Shown here in pieces: positions 23,797-33,033 of a stretch of DNA of 36,932 nucleotides; position 1 is the first letter of the stretch; each line of letters opens with the position of its first letter. The notes beneath the pieces were generated by a model. The model was not told the origin of the DNA. It did no database searches and saw only the letters and a list, made by a program, of their open reading frames with translations. A program made the position numbers and the translations under genes. The stretch spans positions 1 through 36,932 of the forward strand of contig CAYRML010000008.1 of assembly GCA_964425485.1 (NCBI GenBank). Reading direction: 5' to 3'. The DNA comes from CAYRML01 sp964425485 (GTDB taxonomy: Bacteria; Bacillota; Dehalobacteriia; UBA4068).

Positions 23797-25467
23797 ATGT
23801 CTATGATAGGTGCAGAAGCTTTATTGCGTTGTTTGGAAAAACAGGGCGTGGAACTGATCTTCGGTTATCCTGGCGGCGCTGTCCTGACGATTTATGATGC
23901 TTTTATAAATTCCTCCATCAAGCATATATTGCCACGCTCGGAGCAAGGAGCAGCTCATGCTGCCAGCGGCTATGCCCGTATCAGCGGCAAAGTCGGTGTT
24001 TGTATGGCCACCTCCGGCCCCGGCGCCACCAATTTGGTCACAGGTATCGCCACGGCTTATATGGATTCTATTCCCATCGTGGCCATTACGGGCCAGGTTT
24101 CTAAGCAAATGATCGGTACGGATGCCTTCCAGGAAGTGGATATCACCGGTATCACCCATCCCATCACCAAGCATAATTATCTGATAACCAATGCCAATGA
24201 TATACCAAGGGTCATTGCCGAGGCTTTTTATATTGCCAAGACCGGCCGTCCCGGTCCTGTCTTGATCGATATACCCAAAGATGTGACCGATGCCGTTTGT
24301 GATGCCGATCTGGAGCCGGAGATTGATCTGCCGGGTTATAAGCCCACCTATAAAGGCCATATCAGCCAAATAAAATCGGCCTGCAAAGCCATGGAAAAGG
24401 CGCAAAAGCCGCTGATTTATGCCGGCGGCGGCGTCATTGCCGCCAAAGCCTGGGACGAGGTTATAGAGCTTTCCAACACCATTTCCGCACCCATAGTTAC
24501 ATCTTTGATGGGCAAGGGTATCTCTGATTCTAAAAACCCCTTATATCTGGGTATGATTGGTATGCATGGGCTGCCTTCTGCCAATTTGGCTGCCAGTAAT
24601 GCCGATTTGATAATCGCCGTCGGCTCCCGTTTTGGCGACCGTGTTACAGGGCAGACGGAAAAATTTGCAAAACAGGCTAAAATAATCCATATTGATATAG
24701 ACCCGGCGGAGATCGGTAAAAATATTTCTTTCGATATCCCCATCGTCGGTGACGTCAAGCTGGTCTTGCAGGATATTCTTTCTCGTGTCCAGCCGATGAG
24801 CCATGATGCCTGGTTGGAGAAGATCGAGGCCTATAAGGATCGCAATATCGCCATCCAAAAGAAATCGGTCGACAATCATCTGACGGCCTGGCATGTTTTG
24901 ACCCGCCTTGGCGAATTGGTGGGTGACAATGCCATTATCACTACCGATGTCGGCCATCATCAGATGTTCGCGGCCCAGTTTTATGACGCCGGACGTCCGG
25001 GGGCTTTTCTTACTTCCGGCGGCTTAGGCACCATGGGCTATGGCCTGCCTGCCGCTTTAGGCGCGCAAATGGCTGCGCCCAATGATTTGGTCATCTGCCT
25101 GACAGGCGACGGCAGCTTCCAGATGAACCTCAATGAAATGGCCACCATCAAGGCTCATAATCTGCCTGTTAAGATCATATTGTTTAATAACAGTTGTTTG
25201 GCTCTGGTCAGACAGCTCCAGCATACCTATTGTCATGATAATTTCTTCGCCGTCGACATGTTGGGCAACCCAGACTTTTTGCGCTTGGCCGAGGCTTATG
25301 GCTTTGACTCTTATCGCATAGAATCGCCTTATGATGTGGATGCCACTTTGCATAAAATGATCAGCAATGGCCATCCTACATTGGTAGAATGCAAAGTGCG
25401 CAAAGAAGATTTGGTTTTACCCATGGTTACGGCCGGCAAGGGATTGCATGAGATGCTTATGCCATAA
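23797..25467 (+). CDS. ilvB: Acetolactate synthase, catalytic (large) subunit
   Basis: This 556-residue TPP enzyme condenses two pyruvates, or pyruvate with 2-oxobutyrate. The catalytic Glu49 lies in RSEQGAAHAASGYAR; GYPGGAVL precedes it. The FAD-like middle domain and the C-terminal TPP motif GDGSFQMNLNEMATI...ILFNN are complete. AGGAGG lies nine bases before ATG 23797. Together with ilvN, ilvD and ilvE it gives every valine-pathway enzyme except the reductoisomerase IlvC, which is not in the window. Confidence 0.97.
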   Translation: MSMIGAEALLRCLEKQGVELIFGYPGGAVLTIYDAFINSSIKHILPRSEQGAAHAASGYARISGKVGVCMATSGPGATNLVTGIATAYMDSIPIVAITGQVSKQMIGTDAFQEVDITGITHPITKHNYLITNANDIPRVIAEAFYIAKTGRPGPVLIDIPKDVTDAVCDADLEPEIDLPGYKPTYKGHISQIKSACKAMEKAQKPLIYAGGGVIAAKAWDEVIELSNTISAPIVTSLMGKGISDSKNPLYLGMIGMHGLPSANLAASNADLIIAVGSRFGDRVTGQTEKFAKQAKIIHIDIDPAEIGKNISFDIPIVGDVKLVLQDILSRVQPMSHDAWLEKIEAYKDRNIAIQKKSVDNHLTAWHVLTRLGELVGDNAIITTDVGHHQMFAAQFYDAGRPGAFLTSGGLGTMGYGLPAALGAQMAAPNDLVICLTGDGSFQMNLNEMATIKAHNLPVKIILFNNSCLALVRQLQHTYCHDNFFAVDMLGNPDFLRLAEAYGFDSYRIESPYDVDATLHKMISNGHPTLVECKVRKEDLVLPMVTAGKGLHEMLMP

Positions 25468-25486
25468 AAACAGGAGAGAATAATTT

Positions 25487-25942
25487 ATGAACAAATATAT
25501 GCAGCTAGCCTTTGAGGATGCCTTGAAAGGCATAGCGGCCAATGCAGGTGGTCCCTTCGGAGCCTGTGTTGTCAAGGACGGCAAGATTTTGTCCGTGGCT
25601 CATAATGAGGTTTTGGCTTCCCAGGATCCTACCGCCCATGCGGAGATTGTTGCTATCAGAAGGGCAGCTAAGGCCATCGGCAGCCATGATCTTTCCGGCG
25701 CCGAGATCTACGCTACCGGCTATCCTTGTCCCATGTGCCTATCTGCCATCATCTGGGCCAATATAAAGACCTGCTATTACAGCAATAGCTTAAAAGAAGC
25801 AGAAAAGATTGGCTTTAGGGATGATCTGATCTATCATTATCTCGGCGGTAAGGAGACAGGTGTGGAAATCATAGCTATGGATGAGGGCGACTGCCTTTCG
25901 CTGTATGATCAATACCAGGCAGCAAATAAGACTATATATTAA
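25487..25942 (+). CDS. Nucleoside/nucleobase deaminase (GuaD-like)
   Basis: This 151-residue zinc hydrolase of the cytidine/deoxycytidylate deaminase family has HAE (51-53) with the catalytic Glu53 and PCPMC (80-84) supplying the zinc cysteines. The GGPFGACVVKDG, SQDPTAHAEI and AIIWAN segments resemble guanine deaminase GuaD of Bacillus subtilis more than tRNA adenosine deaminase TadA, so guanine is the more likely substrate. It follows ilvB by 19 bases with CAGGAGAG before the ATG and ends at a terminator shared with purL. Confidence 0.85.
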   Translation: MNKYMQLAFEDALKGIAANAGGPFGACVVKDGKILSVAHNEVLASQDPTAHAEIVAIRRAAKAIGSHDLSGAEIYATGYPCPMCLSAIIWANIKTCYYSNSLKEAEKIGFRDDLIYHYLGGKETGVEIIAMDEGDCLSLYDQYQAANKTIY

Positions 25943-25978
25943 AAAAAGTCTGGATCGTAATGATCCAGACTTTTTTTT
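25941..25978. terminator. Two-way terminator between the ilv-deaminase genes and purL
   Basis: GTCTGGATC (25948-25956) pairs with GATCCAGAC (25962-25970) around GTAAT, with seven A before and eight T after. It overlaps both the deaminase stop codon and the purL stop codon, so each gene ends directly inside the shared terminator. The same economy was seen at iorB-comB before the element split that one. Confidence 0.92.
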
Positions 25979-28900
25979 ATTTAAAATAATTGACACCTGA
26001 TCGGAAGATGGGCTGAATTTTTTCACCCGGTACATTTTTGACCGTATCCGGCCACATGCGCTCGGAATGCCCCATTTTGCCTAGCACGCGGCCATCGGGA
26101 CTGGTGATGCCTTCGATGGCGCAGAGGGAGTCGTTGGGATTATCGACATAGGAAAAGGAGGGTTTGCCCTTGCTATCCACATACTGTGTCACAACCTGGC
26201 CGGCGGCAAAGAGGCGCTCTAGCTCGGCCTCCGGCGCCACAAAGCGGCCTTCGCCATGAGATATGGCGATATGATAGATGGTATCCAGATCGCAGCAGCT
26301 GACCCAAGGAGAAAGATTGGAGACGATTTTCGTGCGCACGATAGAAGAAATATGGCGGCCAATGGTGTTGAAGGTCAGGGTGGGGGAGTCGGCATCGATA
26401 TTTCTGATTTCCCCGTAAGGCACCAGACCCAGCTTGATAAGGGCCTGGAAACCATTGCAAATACCCAACATCAGGCCGTCATTTTGTGTAAGGTGCTCTT
26501 CGACGGCTTCTTTGATGCGCGGATTTTTAAAGATGGAAGTGATGAATTTGCCGGATCCTTCCGGTTCATCACCGGCACTGAAGCCGCCGGGCAAAGCAAT
26601 AATCTGGCTATTTTTTATGGCCTTGGCCAAAGCCGCTATGGATTCCTCAATATCGCTAGAATTAAGATTTTTAAAAATTAAGGTTTGCGGCAAAGCGCCG
26701 GCTGTTTGGAAAGCTTTGGCCATATCATATTCGCAGTTGGTGCCCGGAAATACCGGTATCAGTACGCGCGGCTGCGCTGTTTTATGGGTGGAGCTGATGA
26801 TGGAAGCGGCCTTATAGGGTTTGTGGTCGGGGCAATCGACGTCGCTTTCCTGAGTGCTGGGGAAAACCTCTTCCAAGGTTTCCATCCAGGCTTCGCGGCA
26901 ATCAGATAAGGGTATGATATCGTCATTGATATAGATAGCCGCTTCCTTGCGGGTTTTGCCGATATATTGATAGACCACATCGCCGAAAAGATCAGGCACC
27001 TCTTCCGCCATGATGCTGTGATCCAGCTCCACTAAGATAGAGCCCAGCTCCGGCATGAAGAGCAGCGAGGGATCCCATTCTTCCTCGAAGGTAAAGCCGA
27101 TATCATTGCCGAAGCCCATCTTGCTGATGGCGCCGGCGATACCGCTTTGATCGATATTCTGAGCCGAGAGTATCAGCCCTCTTTGCATAAGATCATGCAG
27201 CAGGGCATAACTTTCGCGCAGGGCGACAAAATCCGGTACTTCATTGATATCGCAGGTCAAAGGCACCAGTAGCACAAAGCTGCCCGCCTCTTTGAATTCC
27301 GGCGAGATGACTTTTTGGCAATCCTCGATAGTGTTGACGGCAAAAGAGATGAGAGTCGGCGGCACATGAATGTCGCGGAAGGAGCCGGACATGCTGTCTT
27401 TACCACCGATAGCAGGTGCGGATAATTCCATTTGTGCTTCAAATGCACCTAAAAGTGCGGATAACGGCTTGCCCCATTTATAGGGGTCTTGGCCCAGTTT
27501 TTCAAAATATTCCTGCAAAGAGAGGCGCACGCCTTGAGGGCTGCCTCCCATAGCCACGATTTTGGCCACGGAATCCACCACGGCATAGAGGGCACCATGA
27601 TAGGGGCTCCATTTGGCTAGGCCGGGATTATAGCCGAAGCTCATGAGGCTAGCTGCCGAGCAATCACCTTGGATCACGGGGAATTTGGCTGCCATACCGA
27701 CGGCCGGTGTCAGCTGGTTTTTGCCGCCGAAGGGGAAAAGCACGGTATTAGCGCCGATCGTACTGTCGAACTGCTCCACCAGCCCTTTTTGGCCGGCATT
27801 ATTGAGCTGGCGCAGATTGTCTAGCCAAGATTTGGCCAGGTCTTCTTCATCCACAAATTCAGGCACGGTCAAAAAATAATTGGCCTCTTTATCAGCGGCG
27901 GCAACTTTGATGCTGATTTGTTGCTCCACGCCATTGGTGTTGAGGAAATCGCGGTCGATATCGACTATGGTGGTATTTTGCCAGCTCATGCGCAGTCGAT
28001 TGCTGTCGGTGACAGTGGCCACGACGGTTGCCTCCAAATTTTCCGTTTGCGCCAGAGAGATGAATTTTTCTACATCTTTTGCTGCCAGCACCACGGCCAT
28101 TCTTTCCTGTGATTCCGATATAGCCAGCTCCGTGCCGTCCAGGCCAGCATATTTTTTCGGTACGGCATCAAGGTTGATGTCCAGTCCGGGAGTTAACTCA
28201 CCGATAGCCACGGACACGCCGCCGGCGCCGAAATCATTACATCTTTTGATCAGGGTGCTGGCCTCGGGATTACGGAACAGGCGCTGCAATTTACGCTCTG
28301 TAGGCGGATTGCCTTTTTGCACTTCCGCACCGCATAGCATTAGAGATTTTTCATCATGCTCTTTAGAGGAGCCGGTGGCGCCGCCGCAGCCGTCGCGGCC
28401 GGTGCGTCCGCCGATCAATATCACCAAGTCACCAGCAGTGGGTTCTGCTCTTTTGACATTAGCTTCAGGAGCGGCCGCGATCACGGCGCCAACCTCCATG
28501 CGTTTGGCCACAAAATCAGCGTCATAGACTTCTGCGACCTGGCCGGTGGCCAAACCAATTTGATTGCCATAGGAGCTATAGCCGCGCGCGGCTTCTTTGG
28601 TGATCTTTCTTTGGGGCAATTTACCGGGCAGCGTATCGGCTATCTTTTGCCGCGGATCAGCGCTGCCGGTCAGACGCATAGCCTGATAGACATAGGAGCG
28701 GCCGGAGAGCGGGTCGCGGATAGCGCCGCCCAGGCAAGTAGCCGCGCCGCCGAAAGGCTCGATCTCCGTGGGGTGATTATGGGTCTCGTTTTTAAACATC
28801 AAGAGCCAGGGCTCTTGTTTGCCGTCGATGGTCAGCTCAACTTTGATGCTGCAAGCATTGATCTCCTCGGAGACATCCAGGTTGTCCAGGATGCCGTCAC

Positions 28901-29762
28901 GGCGCATTTTTTTGGCAGCCAAAGTTGCCATATCCATCAAAGTGATGGCCTTTTCTTTGTCGCCGTAATAATCGCTTCTGGCGGCCAGGTATTTTTCATA
29001 AGAGCTTTTGACTGGCTGGTTGAACTGGCCTTCGTCAAATTGCACTCGATTAATTTTAGTTGAAAAAGTGGTGTGGCGGCAATGATCGGACCAATAGGTG
29101 TCGATGACCCTGATCTCTGTTACAGTGGGATCGCGTTTTTCCTCATCTTTGAAATAAGAACGGATAAAATAGAGATCGTCAAGATTCATGGCCAGTCCCA
29201 TATTTTTATATAAGTCCTGCATCTGGATATCATCATATTTGATAAAGCCTTCTATGATTGCCACCGGCGGCGGGTTAGAGGTGATAATTTCCAGGGAATC
29301 GGGCTTGCCCATATCGGCCTCTTTGGAGTCCACTGGGTTGATGCAATAGTTTTTGATGCGCTTGATATCCTGCGGCGAAAGATCGCCCTTCAGGACGATG
29401 ATTTTGGCATATTTACATAAGGGCAGCTCTCTTTGCGATAAAAGTTGCAGGCATTGAGCGGCGGAATCGGCCCTTTGATCGAATTGGCCGGGCAGATATT
29501 CCACGGCAAAGGCCGTTTCATCAGCAGCTAAGGGAAAATCCTCCTCATACAGCTCGTCCAAAGCCGGTTCAGCAAAAACAGTGAACAGCGCCTCCTGCCA
29601 CACAGAGCTGTCGGCGCCGCTGACATCATAGCGGTTAATAATGCGTAGGCCTTCCAGTTTTGGCAAAGACAGCGTTATCTGCAAATCATGGAAAAGATGC
29701 TTAGCTTCTATGGCATAATCCGGTTTTTTTTCGACTAAAATACGATAGATTTTTTCGTTCAT
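25977..29762 (-). CDS. purL: Phosphoribosylformylglycinamidine synthase, single-chain
   Basis: This 1261-residue enzyme makes FGAM from FGAR, ATP and glutamine, the fourth step of purine synthesis. It has an N-terminal PurS-like region, two AIRS-type halves (DTYWSDHCRHTTF, KNETHNHPTEIEPFGGAATC and GGKDSMSGSF) and a C-terminal glutaminase domain from about residue 998. The latter has PGTNCEYD, nucleophile Cys1102 in LGICNGFQ and the SHGEGRF histidine. Fusion of PurL with PurQ in this form is usual in clostridia and relatives. AGAGGT precedes ATG 29762. It stands alone on the minus strand; no purine riboswitch was recognised in the 158 bases upstream. Confidence 0.96.
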   Translation of the reverse strand: MNEKIYRILVEKKPDYAIEAKHLFHDLQITLSLPKLEGLRIINRYDVSGADSSVWQEALFTVFAEPALDELYEEDFPLAADETAFAVEYLPGQFDQRADSAAQCLQLLSQRELPLCKYAKIIVLKGDLSPQDIKRIKNYCINPVDSKEADMGKPDSLEIITSNPPPVAIIEGFIKYDDIQMQDLYKNMGLAMNLDDLYFIRSYFKDEEKRDPTVTEIRVIDTYWSDHCRHTTFSTKINRVQFDEGQFNQPVKSSYEKYLAARSDYYGDKEKAITLMDMATLAAKKMRRDGILDNLDVSEEINACSIKVELTIDGKQEPWLLMFKNETHNHPTEIEPFGGAATCLGGAIRDPLSGRSYVYQAMRLTGSADPRQKIADTLPGKLPQRKITKEAARGYSSYGNQIGLATGQVAEVYDADFVAKRMEVGAVIAAAPEANVKRAEPTAGDLVILIGGRTGRDGCGGATGSSKEHDEKSLMLCGAEVQKGNPPTERKLQRLFRNPEASTLIKRCNDFGAGGVSVAIGELTPGLDINLDAVPKKYAGLDGTELAISESQERMAVVLAAKDVEKFISLAQTENLEATVVATVTDSNRLRMSWQNTTIVDIDRDFLNTNGVEQQISIKVAAADKEANYFLTVPEFVDEEDLAKSWLDNLRQLNNAGQKGLVEQFDSTIGANTVLFPFGGKNQLTPAVGMAAKFPVIQGDCSAASLMSFGYNPGLAKWSPYHGALYAVVDSVAKIVAMGGSPQGVRLSLQEYFEKLGQDPYKWGKPLSALLGAFEAQMELSAPAIGGKDSMSGSFRDIHVPPTLISFAVNTIEDCQKVISPEFKEAGSFVLLVPLTCDINEVPDFVALRESYALLHDLMQRGLILSAQNIDQSGIAGAISKMGFGNDIGFTFEEEWDPSLLFMPELGSILVELDHSIMAEEVPDLFGDVVYQYIGKTRKEAAIYINDDIIPLSDCREAWMETLEEVFPSTQESDVDCPDHKPYKAASIISSTHKTAQPRVLIPVFPGTNCEYDMAKAFQTAGALPQTLIFKNLNSSDIEESIAALAKAIKNSQIIALPGGFSAGDEPEGSGKFITSIFKNPRIKEAVEEHLTQNDGLMLGICNGFQALIKLGLVPYGEIRNIDADSPTLTFNTIGRHISSIVRTKIVSNLSPWVSCCDLDTIYHIAISHGEGRFVAPEAELERLFAAGQVVTQYVDSKGKPSFSYVDNPNDSLCAIEGITSPDGRVLGKMGHSERMWPDTVKNVPGEKIQPIFRSGVNYFK

Positions 29763-29950
29763 ATAGCAGACCTCTGTTAGATTTTTTTATAAATCATTTA
29801 CATCTAATTTTACCACAAAAACAGAGAAAATTCCTCTATTATTTCATATATTATATCTGTTTTAGCAAATATTTGTAATCCACTTGCGGCCGGTGCTTAT
29901 TTTGTGATATTTTATTATGAGTGCTGAAATGTGAAAAGAGGGGGTGGAAA

Positions 29951-30670
29951 ATGACTCTGCTAATCGAAGGAAATAATGAGAAAAATAAAATGAATTGGCG
30001 CTGGACTATGGGTATGGCCATGTCCATACTGGTGATTTGGCTTGTAGTGTCTCAACTTTTTGCTTTATTGTTTGCAGATGGACAGCATTTGGCCAGTGCT
30101 TATTTCTTTTCTTCCATCATTCAAGTCATAATCCTGTTTTTGATCCCTTACAGCATGACTCATAGGATGAGCGGCTCTGTGCAGCAACTGGGGTTTGCCT
30201 CAGCCAATCCCGGCTTTTTGTTGAAAAAAGGTATAGGTTGGGGGCTTTTGGTCTATGTGGTCAGTACGGCTATTTCAGCCGTGATCAGCATTATTTTTCC
30301 GGCGGACCGCACCAGCCAGGATATAGTAACCATGCTACAGGAAAGCACCTCTACTGCGGTTGATTTCGGGCTGATCATCGCCGTGGTTTTTCTGGCCCCT
30401 ATATGTGAGGAGGTCTTTTTCCGTGGCATTCTCTTTGCCTCCTTTAGGCATAAATTGGGCAAATGGGCCGGTGTCCTTATCACTTCCGCCATCTTTGCCG
30501 CCCTGCATATGAATATTTGGGCATTTTTGCCCATCTTTGTCGGTTCTGTGATGCTGTGCCTGATCTATGATAAATACAAGAATATGTGGATAAATATTTT
30601 GGCGCATGGCACCTGGAACGCTGTATCGGTGGCAATTCTACTGGTGGCCAAAAATCAGTTTTTCTTATAA
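29951..30670 (+). CDS. CPBP-family intramembrane protease
   Basis: This 239-residue polytopic membrane protein has about six to seven hydrophobic segments. The three conserved CPBP (Abi/Rce1-like) motifs are present: EE-x3-R at Glu153, Glu154 and Arg158 (CEEVFFRG), F-x3-H at His186 (FAALH) and H-x3-N at His219 to Asn223. These would bind the catalytic metal. ATG 29951 is used; the GTG at 29921 adds ten residues without a ribosome site, while AGAGGGGG lies before the ATG. Natural substrates are unknown; members handle bacteriocin self-immunity or signalling proteins. Its gene stands alone. Confidence 0.88.
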   Translation: MTLLIEGNNEKNKMNWRWTMGMAMSILVIWLVVSQLFALLFADGQHLASAYFFSSIIQVIILFLIPYSMTHRMSGSVQQLGFASANPGFLLKKGIGWGLLVYVVSTAISAVISIIFPADRTSQDIVTMLQESTSTAVDFGLIIAVVFLAPICEEVFFRGILFASFRHKLGKWAGVLITSAIFAALHMNIWAFLPIFVGSVMLCLIYDKYKNMWINILAHGTWNAVSVAILLVAKNQFFL

Positions 30671-30755
30671 GTTCAAATTTTTCTTTTATATTTATGCAAA
30701 GCATGTTAAAATATAAAACGATAAAAGATCAATATTGATAAAAAGAAAGAGAGTA

Positions 30756-31265
30756 CAATCGATCGTAATAATATAAATGGAAAAAGGTAAAAAGATATAA
30801 GCGGAACTATATCCGCAGTATGCTCCCAATACAGTAAAAAATTTTGTGCATCTGGCGGCTGACGGCTTTTATAATGGTTTGATATTCCACAGAGTTATTC
30901 CCGGCTTTGTAATTCAGGGTGGTTGCCCGGACGGCACAGGTTGCGGCGGTCCTGGTTATACAATCAAGGGCGAATTTGTTCAAAACGGATTTGCTCAAAA
31001 CACGCTCAGGCATGAAAGAGGTGTCCTCTCCATGGCCAGATCCCAGCATCCGGATTCTGCCGGCAGCCAATTTTTCATCATGCATGCCGATGGCTTTTTC
31101 CTGGATGGCCAATATGCGGCTTTCGGCAAAGTCATTTCCGGTATGGATGTGGTGGACGAGATTGCCTCTCAGGAAAAAGATTCTGTGGATAAGCCGCTTA
31201 TACCGCAGATCATAAAGTCCATTACGGTTATAGATGAAGAAGTAGAAGAACCGGAAATATTTTAA
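30756..31265 (+). pseudogene. Cyclophilin-type peptidyl-prolyl isomerase with damaged 5' end
   Basis: From 30801 on the frame gives a typical bacterial cyclophilin: ELYPQYAPNTVKNFVHLA, FHRVIPGFVIQGG (catalytic Arg), GTGCGGPGYTIKGEF, SMARSQHPDSAGSQFFI and the FLDGQYAAFGKV stretch. The coding frame upstream also aligns with the expected first strand (SIVII, MEKGKKI, AELYPQ). However, two TAA codons (30774-30776 and 30798-30800) stand where homologues usually have Glu and Lys, and no start codon with a ribosome site precedes them. The only in-frame start after the second stop is GTG 30846, without a ribosome site, giving 139 residues that lack the first two strands. Probably inactive; a sequencing error would have to hit two codons. 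Confidence 0.65.
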
Positions 31266-31292
31266 TAAGCAAAAATTCGAGGAGATGATTTT

Positions 31293-32519
31293 ATGCCAGT
31301 CAAAGGTAATGCTATCGTGGCCCAATCAGGAGGGCCCACGGCCGTTATCAACAACAGCGTTTGCGGCGTGGTGCAGGAATGGCTGAAAAATGAACAGATC
31401 GGTAAAATCTATGGCGGTATCAGTGGGATCAAAGGCATTTTGGATGGCGACATCATCGACCTTGGGCAGCAGGATCCTGCAGCTATCGAAGGCCTGCGTC
31501 ATACGCCCGGCGCCGGTATCTATTCCTGCCGTTACAAGGTGACGGCTGAGGATCAGGTTAAACTGATAGAAATTTTCAAGAAGCTTGATATTCGCTATTT
31601 TTTCTATATCGGTGGCAATGACTCCATGGATACGGCGCATAAGACCTATTTGGCTGCTAATGATGCCGGTTATGAAATGGCTGTTATCGGCATACCAAAG
31701 ACAGTTGATAATGATTTGCCTTTTACCGACCATTGTCCCGGCTATGCCAGCGCCGCCAAATATTTGGCCACCACCGTGCGGGAAACCGGCATAGATCTGG
31801 AAAGCGTATCTACCAAGAACAAAGTTACTATTCTGGAGGCCATGGGCCGTAATGCCGGTTGGCTGACGGCGGCCGGCGCCCTTTGCAAAAGGCGGCCGGA
31901 AGAAGCTCCGCATCTGATTTATTTGCCGGAGATCGCTTTCTCTAAAGAACGCTTTTTGTCCGATCTGGAACAGGTTTATAAGCAATTAGGCTATGTCTAT
32001 GTGGTGGTTTCTGAAGGCATAGTGGATGAGAAGGGCCAATATTGTTTCGCCTCCGGCTCCGTGGATGCTTTTGGTCATGCTCAGCTGAGTGGCGCCGGCG
32101 ATTCCTTAAAGCAATTAGTGGAAAAGGAGCTGGGCATCAAGGCCCGCTGCAATACTTTGGGTACGGCACAGCGTTCCGCCACCCATTTTGCTTCGGCCAC
32201 TGATGCCAAGGAGGCTTATATGGTGGGTGCGGCGGCGGTTAAATATGCCTTCGATGATATCACCGGCGTAATGGTGACTATCGACCGGGTGCAGGAGCAG
32301 CCTTATCAAAGCCGCCCGGGTATGGTTCACTTGGAAAAAGTAGCCAATGTGGAAAACAAGGTGCCGCTGTCCTGGATCAATCAAGAGGGCAATTATATCA
32401 ATGAGGATTTTCTGACCTATGCCAGGCCGCTGATAATGGGAGAAGTTCAGATCCCTATGCGTGACGGTTTGCCGGATTATGTGCGGCTGGACTTTAATAA
32501 AGGCAAAATAAAACTATAG
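31293..32519 (+). CDS. pfp: Pyrophosphate-dependent 6-phosphofructokinase
   Basis: This 408-residue glycolytic enzyme phosphorylates fructose 6-phosphate, reversibly when pyrophosphate is the donor. GGNDS (107-111) has Asp110 where ATP-using enzymes have Gly, and PKTVDND (135-141) has Lys136 where they have Gly. Both are the established markers for pyrophosphate. The AQSGGPTAVIN N-terminus, GRNAGWLTA and the C-terminal domain are complete. GAGGAG precedes ATG 31293. It lies 27 bases after the cyclophilin remnant, so both were probably one transcript. Confidence 0.94.
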   Translation: MPVKGNAIVAQSGGPTAVINNSVCGVVQEWLKNEQIGKIYGGISGIKGILDGDIIDLGQQDPAAIEGLRHTPGAGIYSCRYKVTAEDQVKLIEIFKKLDIRYFFYIGGNDSMDTAHKTYLAANDAGYEMAVIGIPKTVDNDLPFTDHCPGYASAAKYLATTVRETGIDLESVSTKNKVTILEAMGRNAGWLTAAGALCKRRPEEAPHLIYLPEIAFSKERFLSDLEQVYKQLGYVYVVVSEGIVDEKGQYCFASGSVDAFGHAQLSGAGDSLKQLVEKELGIKARCNTLGTAQRSATHFASATDAKEAYMVGAAAVKYAFDDITGVMVTIDRVQEQPYQSRPGMVHLEKVANVENKVPLSWINQEGNYINEDFLTYARPLIMGEVQIPMRDGLPDYVRLDFNKGKIKL

Positions 32520-32528
32520 ATATAAGAT

Positions 32529-32558
32529 AAAAAGTGCAGCCATGGCTGCACTTTTTTT
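32529..32558. terminator. Rho-independent terminator after pfp
   Basis: GTGCAGCCATGGCTGCAC (32534-32551) is a perfect 18-base palindrome, with an A run before and seven T after. Confidence 0.92.
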
Positions 32559-32564
32559 ATTTTT

Positions 32565-32573
32565 TGCTATAAT
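32565..32573 (+). promoter_or_regulatory. Extended -10 promoter of the lipoprotein gene
   Basis: TGCTATAAT is an exact extended -10 element directly after the pfp terminator. No good -35 box is seen, as expected for this promoter class. Confidence 0.55.
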
Positions 32574-32693
32574 ACGAGCCTTTTTTTAGGACAATAAATC
32601 ACAATGCTGTAATATTTGTCGCAATTTTTGTAAAGGTTTCGCGGGCCAAAAAGAGAATAAAATCAGCAAATGCCTGATAAGAGGGAGCCTACA

Positions 32694-32972
32694 ATGCGCA
32701 AAAAAAGCATATGGTTATTTATTTTGTTGCTTGTGTTTTGTTTTTTTCTGGTTGCTTGTCAAAAGGATTTGGCGGTGATTTCCCATGATGCCGAAGCTTT
32801 AGCGCAATATAAGCAGGAGCTGCAAGATAAGGAAGATGCTTATGCTTTGGCTATGCGCCAATATTATATGGGCCAGGTCAGCGAAAAAGAGCTATGGAAC
32901 ATTGTGGCAGAAATAGAAACCTTGCATGATAATATTGCAAAAGAAGAAAACTATTGGCAGAATAGTCAATAA
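32694..32972 (+). CDS. Small lipoprotein of unknown function
   Basis: This 92-residue precursor has a Lys-rich start (MRKKS), a long hydrophobic segment and a lipobox LVAC with the lipid-carrying Cys22. The mature part of about 70 residues is hydrophilic and helical, with coiled-coil-like Glu/Lys/Gln heptads and aromatic residues (QYYMG, NYWQ). ATG 32694 is chosen because GAGGGAG lies upstream and the signal peptide begins there; an in-frame ATG at 32670 adds eight charged residues. Function is not known. It precedes the SPFH gene by 61 bases. Confidence 0.75.
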   Translation: MRKKSIWLFILLLVFCFFLVACQKDLAVISHDAEALAQYKQELQDKEDAYALAMRQYYMGQVSEKELWNIVAEIETLHDNIAKEENYWQNSQ

Positions 32973-32997
32973 ATACTTGCAAAAATATATCAATGTG

Positions 32998-33015
32998 ATA
33001 CCATATTGGTATAAA
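32998..33015 (+). promoter_or_regulatory. Palindrome over an extended -10 box upstream of the SPFH gene
   Basis: ATACCA (32998-33003) and TGGTAT (33007-33012) form a perfect inverted repeat around TAT. Its right arm is part of TGGTATAAA, an extended -10 sequence. A protein bound to the palindrome would block this promoter, and the ribbon-helix-helix-like protein encoded two genes on is a natural candidate (inference). Confidence 0.4.
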
Positions 33016-33033
33016 AATTAAGGGGTGATTATT

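Noticed and set aside
27880..29063. Plus-strand open frames of about 215-235 codons opposite purL
   Set aside because: purL is unambiguous on the minus strand across its whole length; these are shadows.
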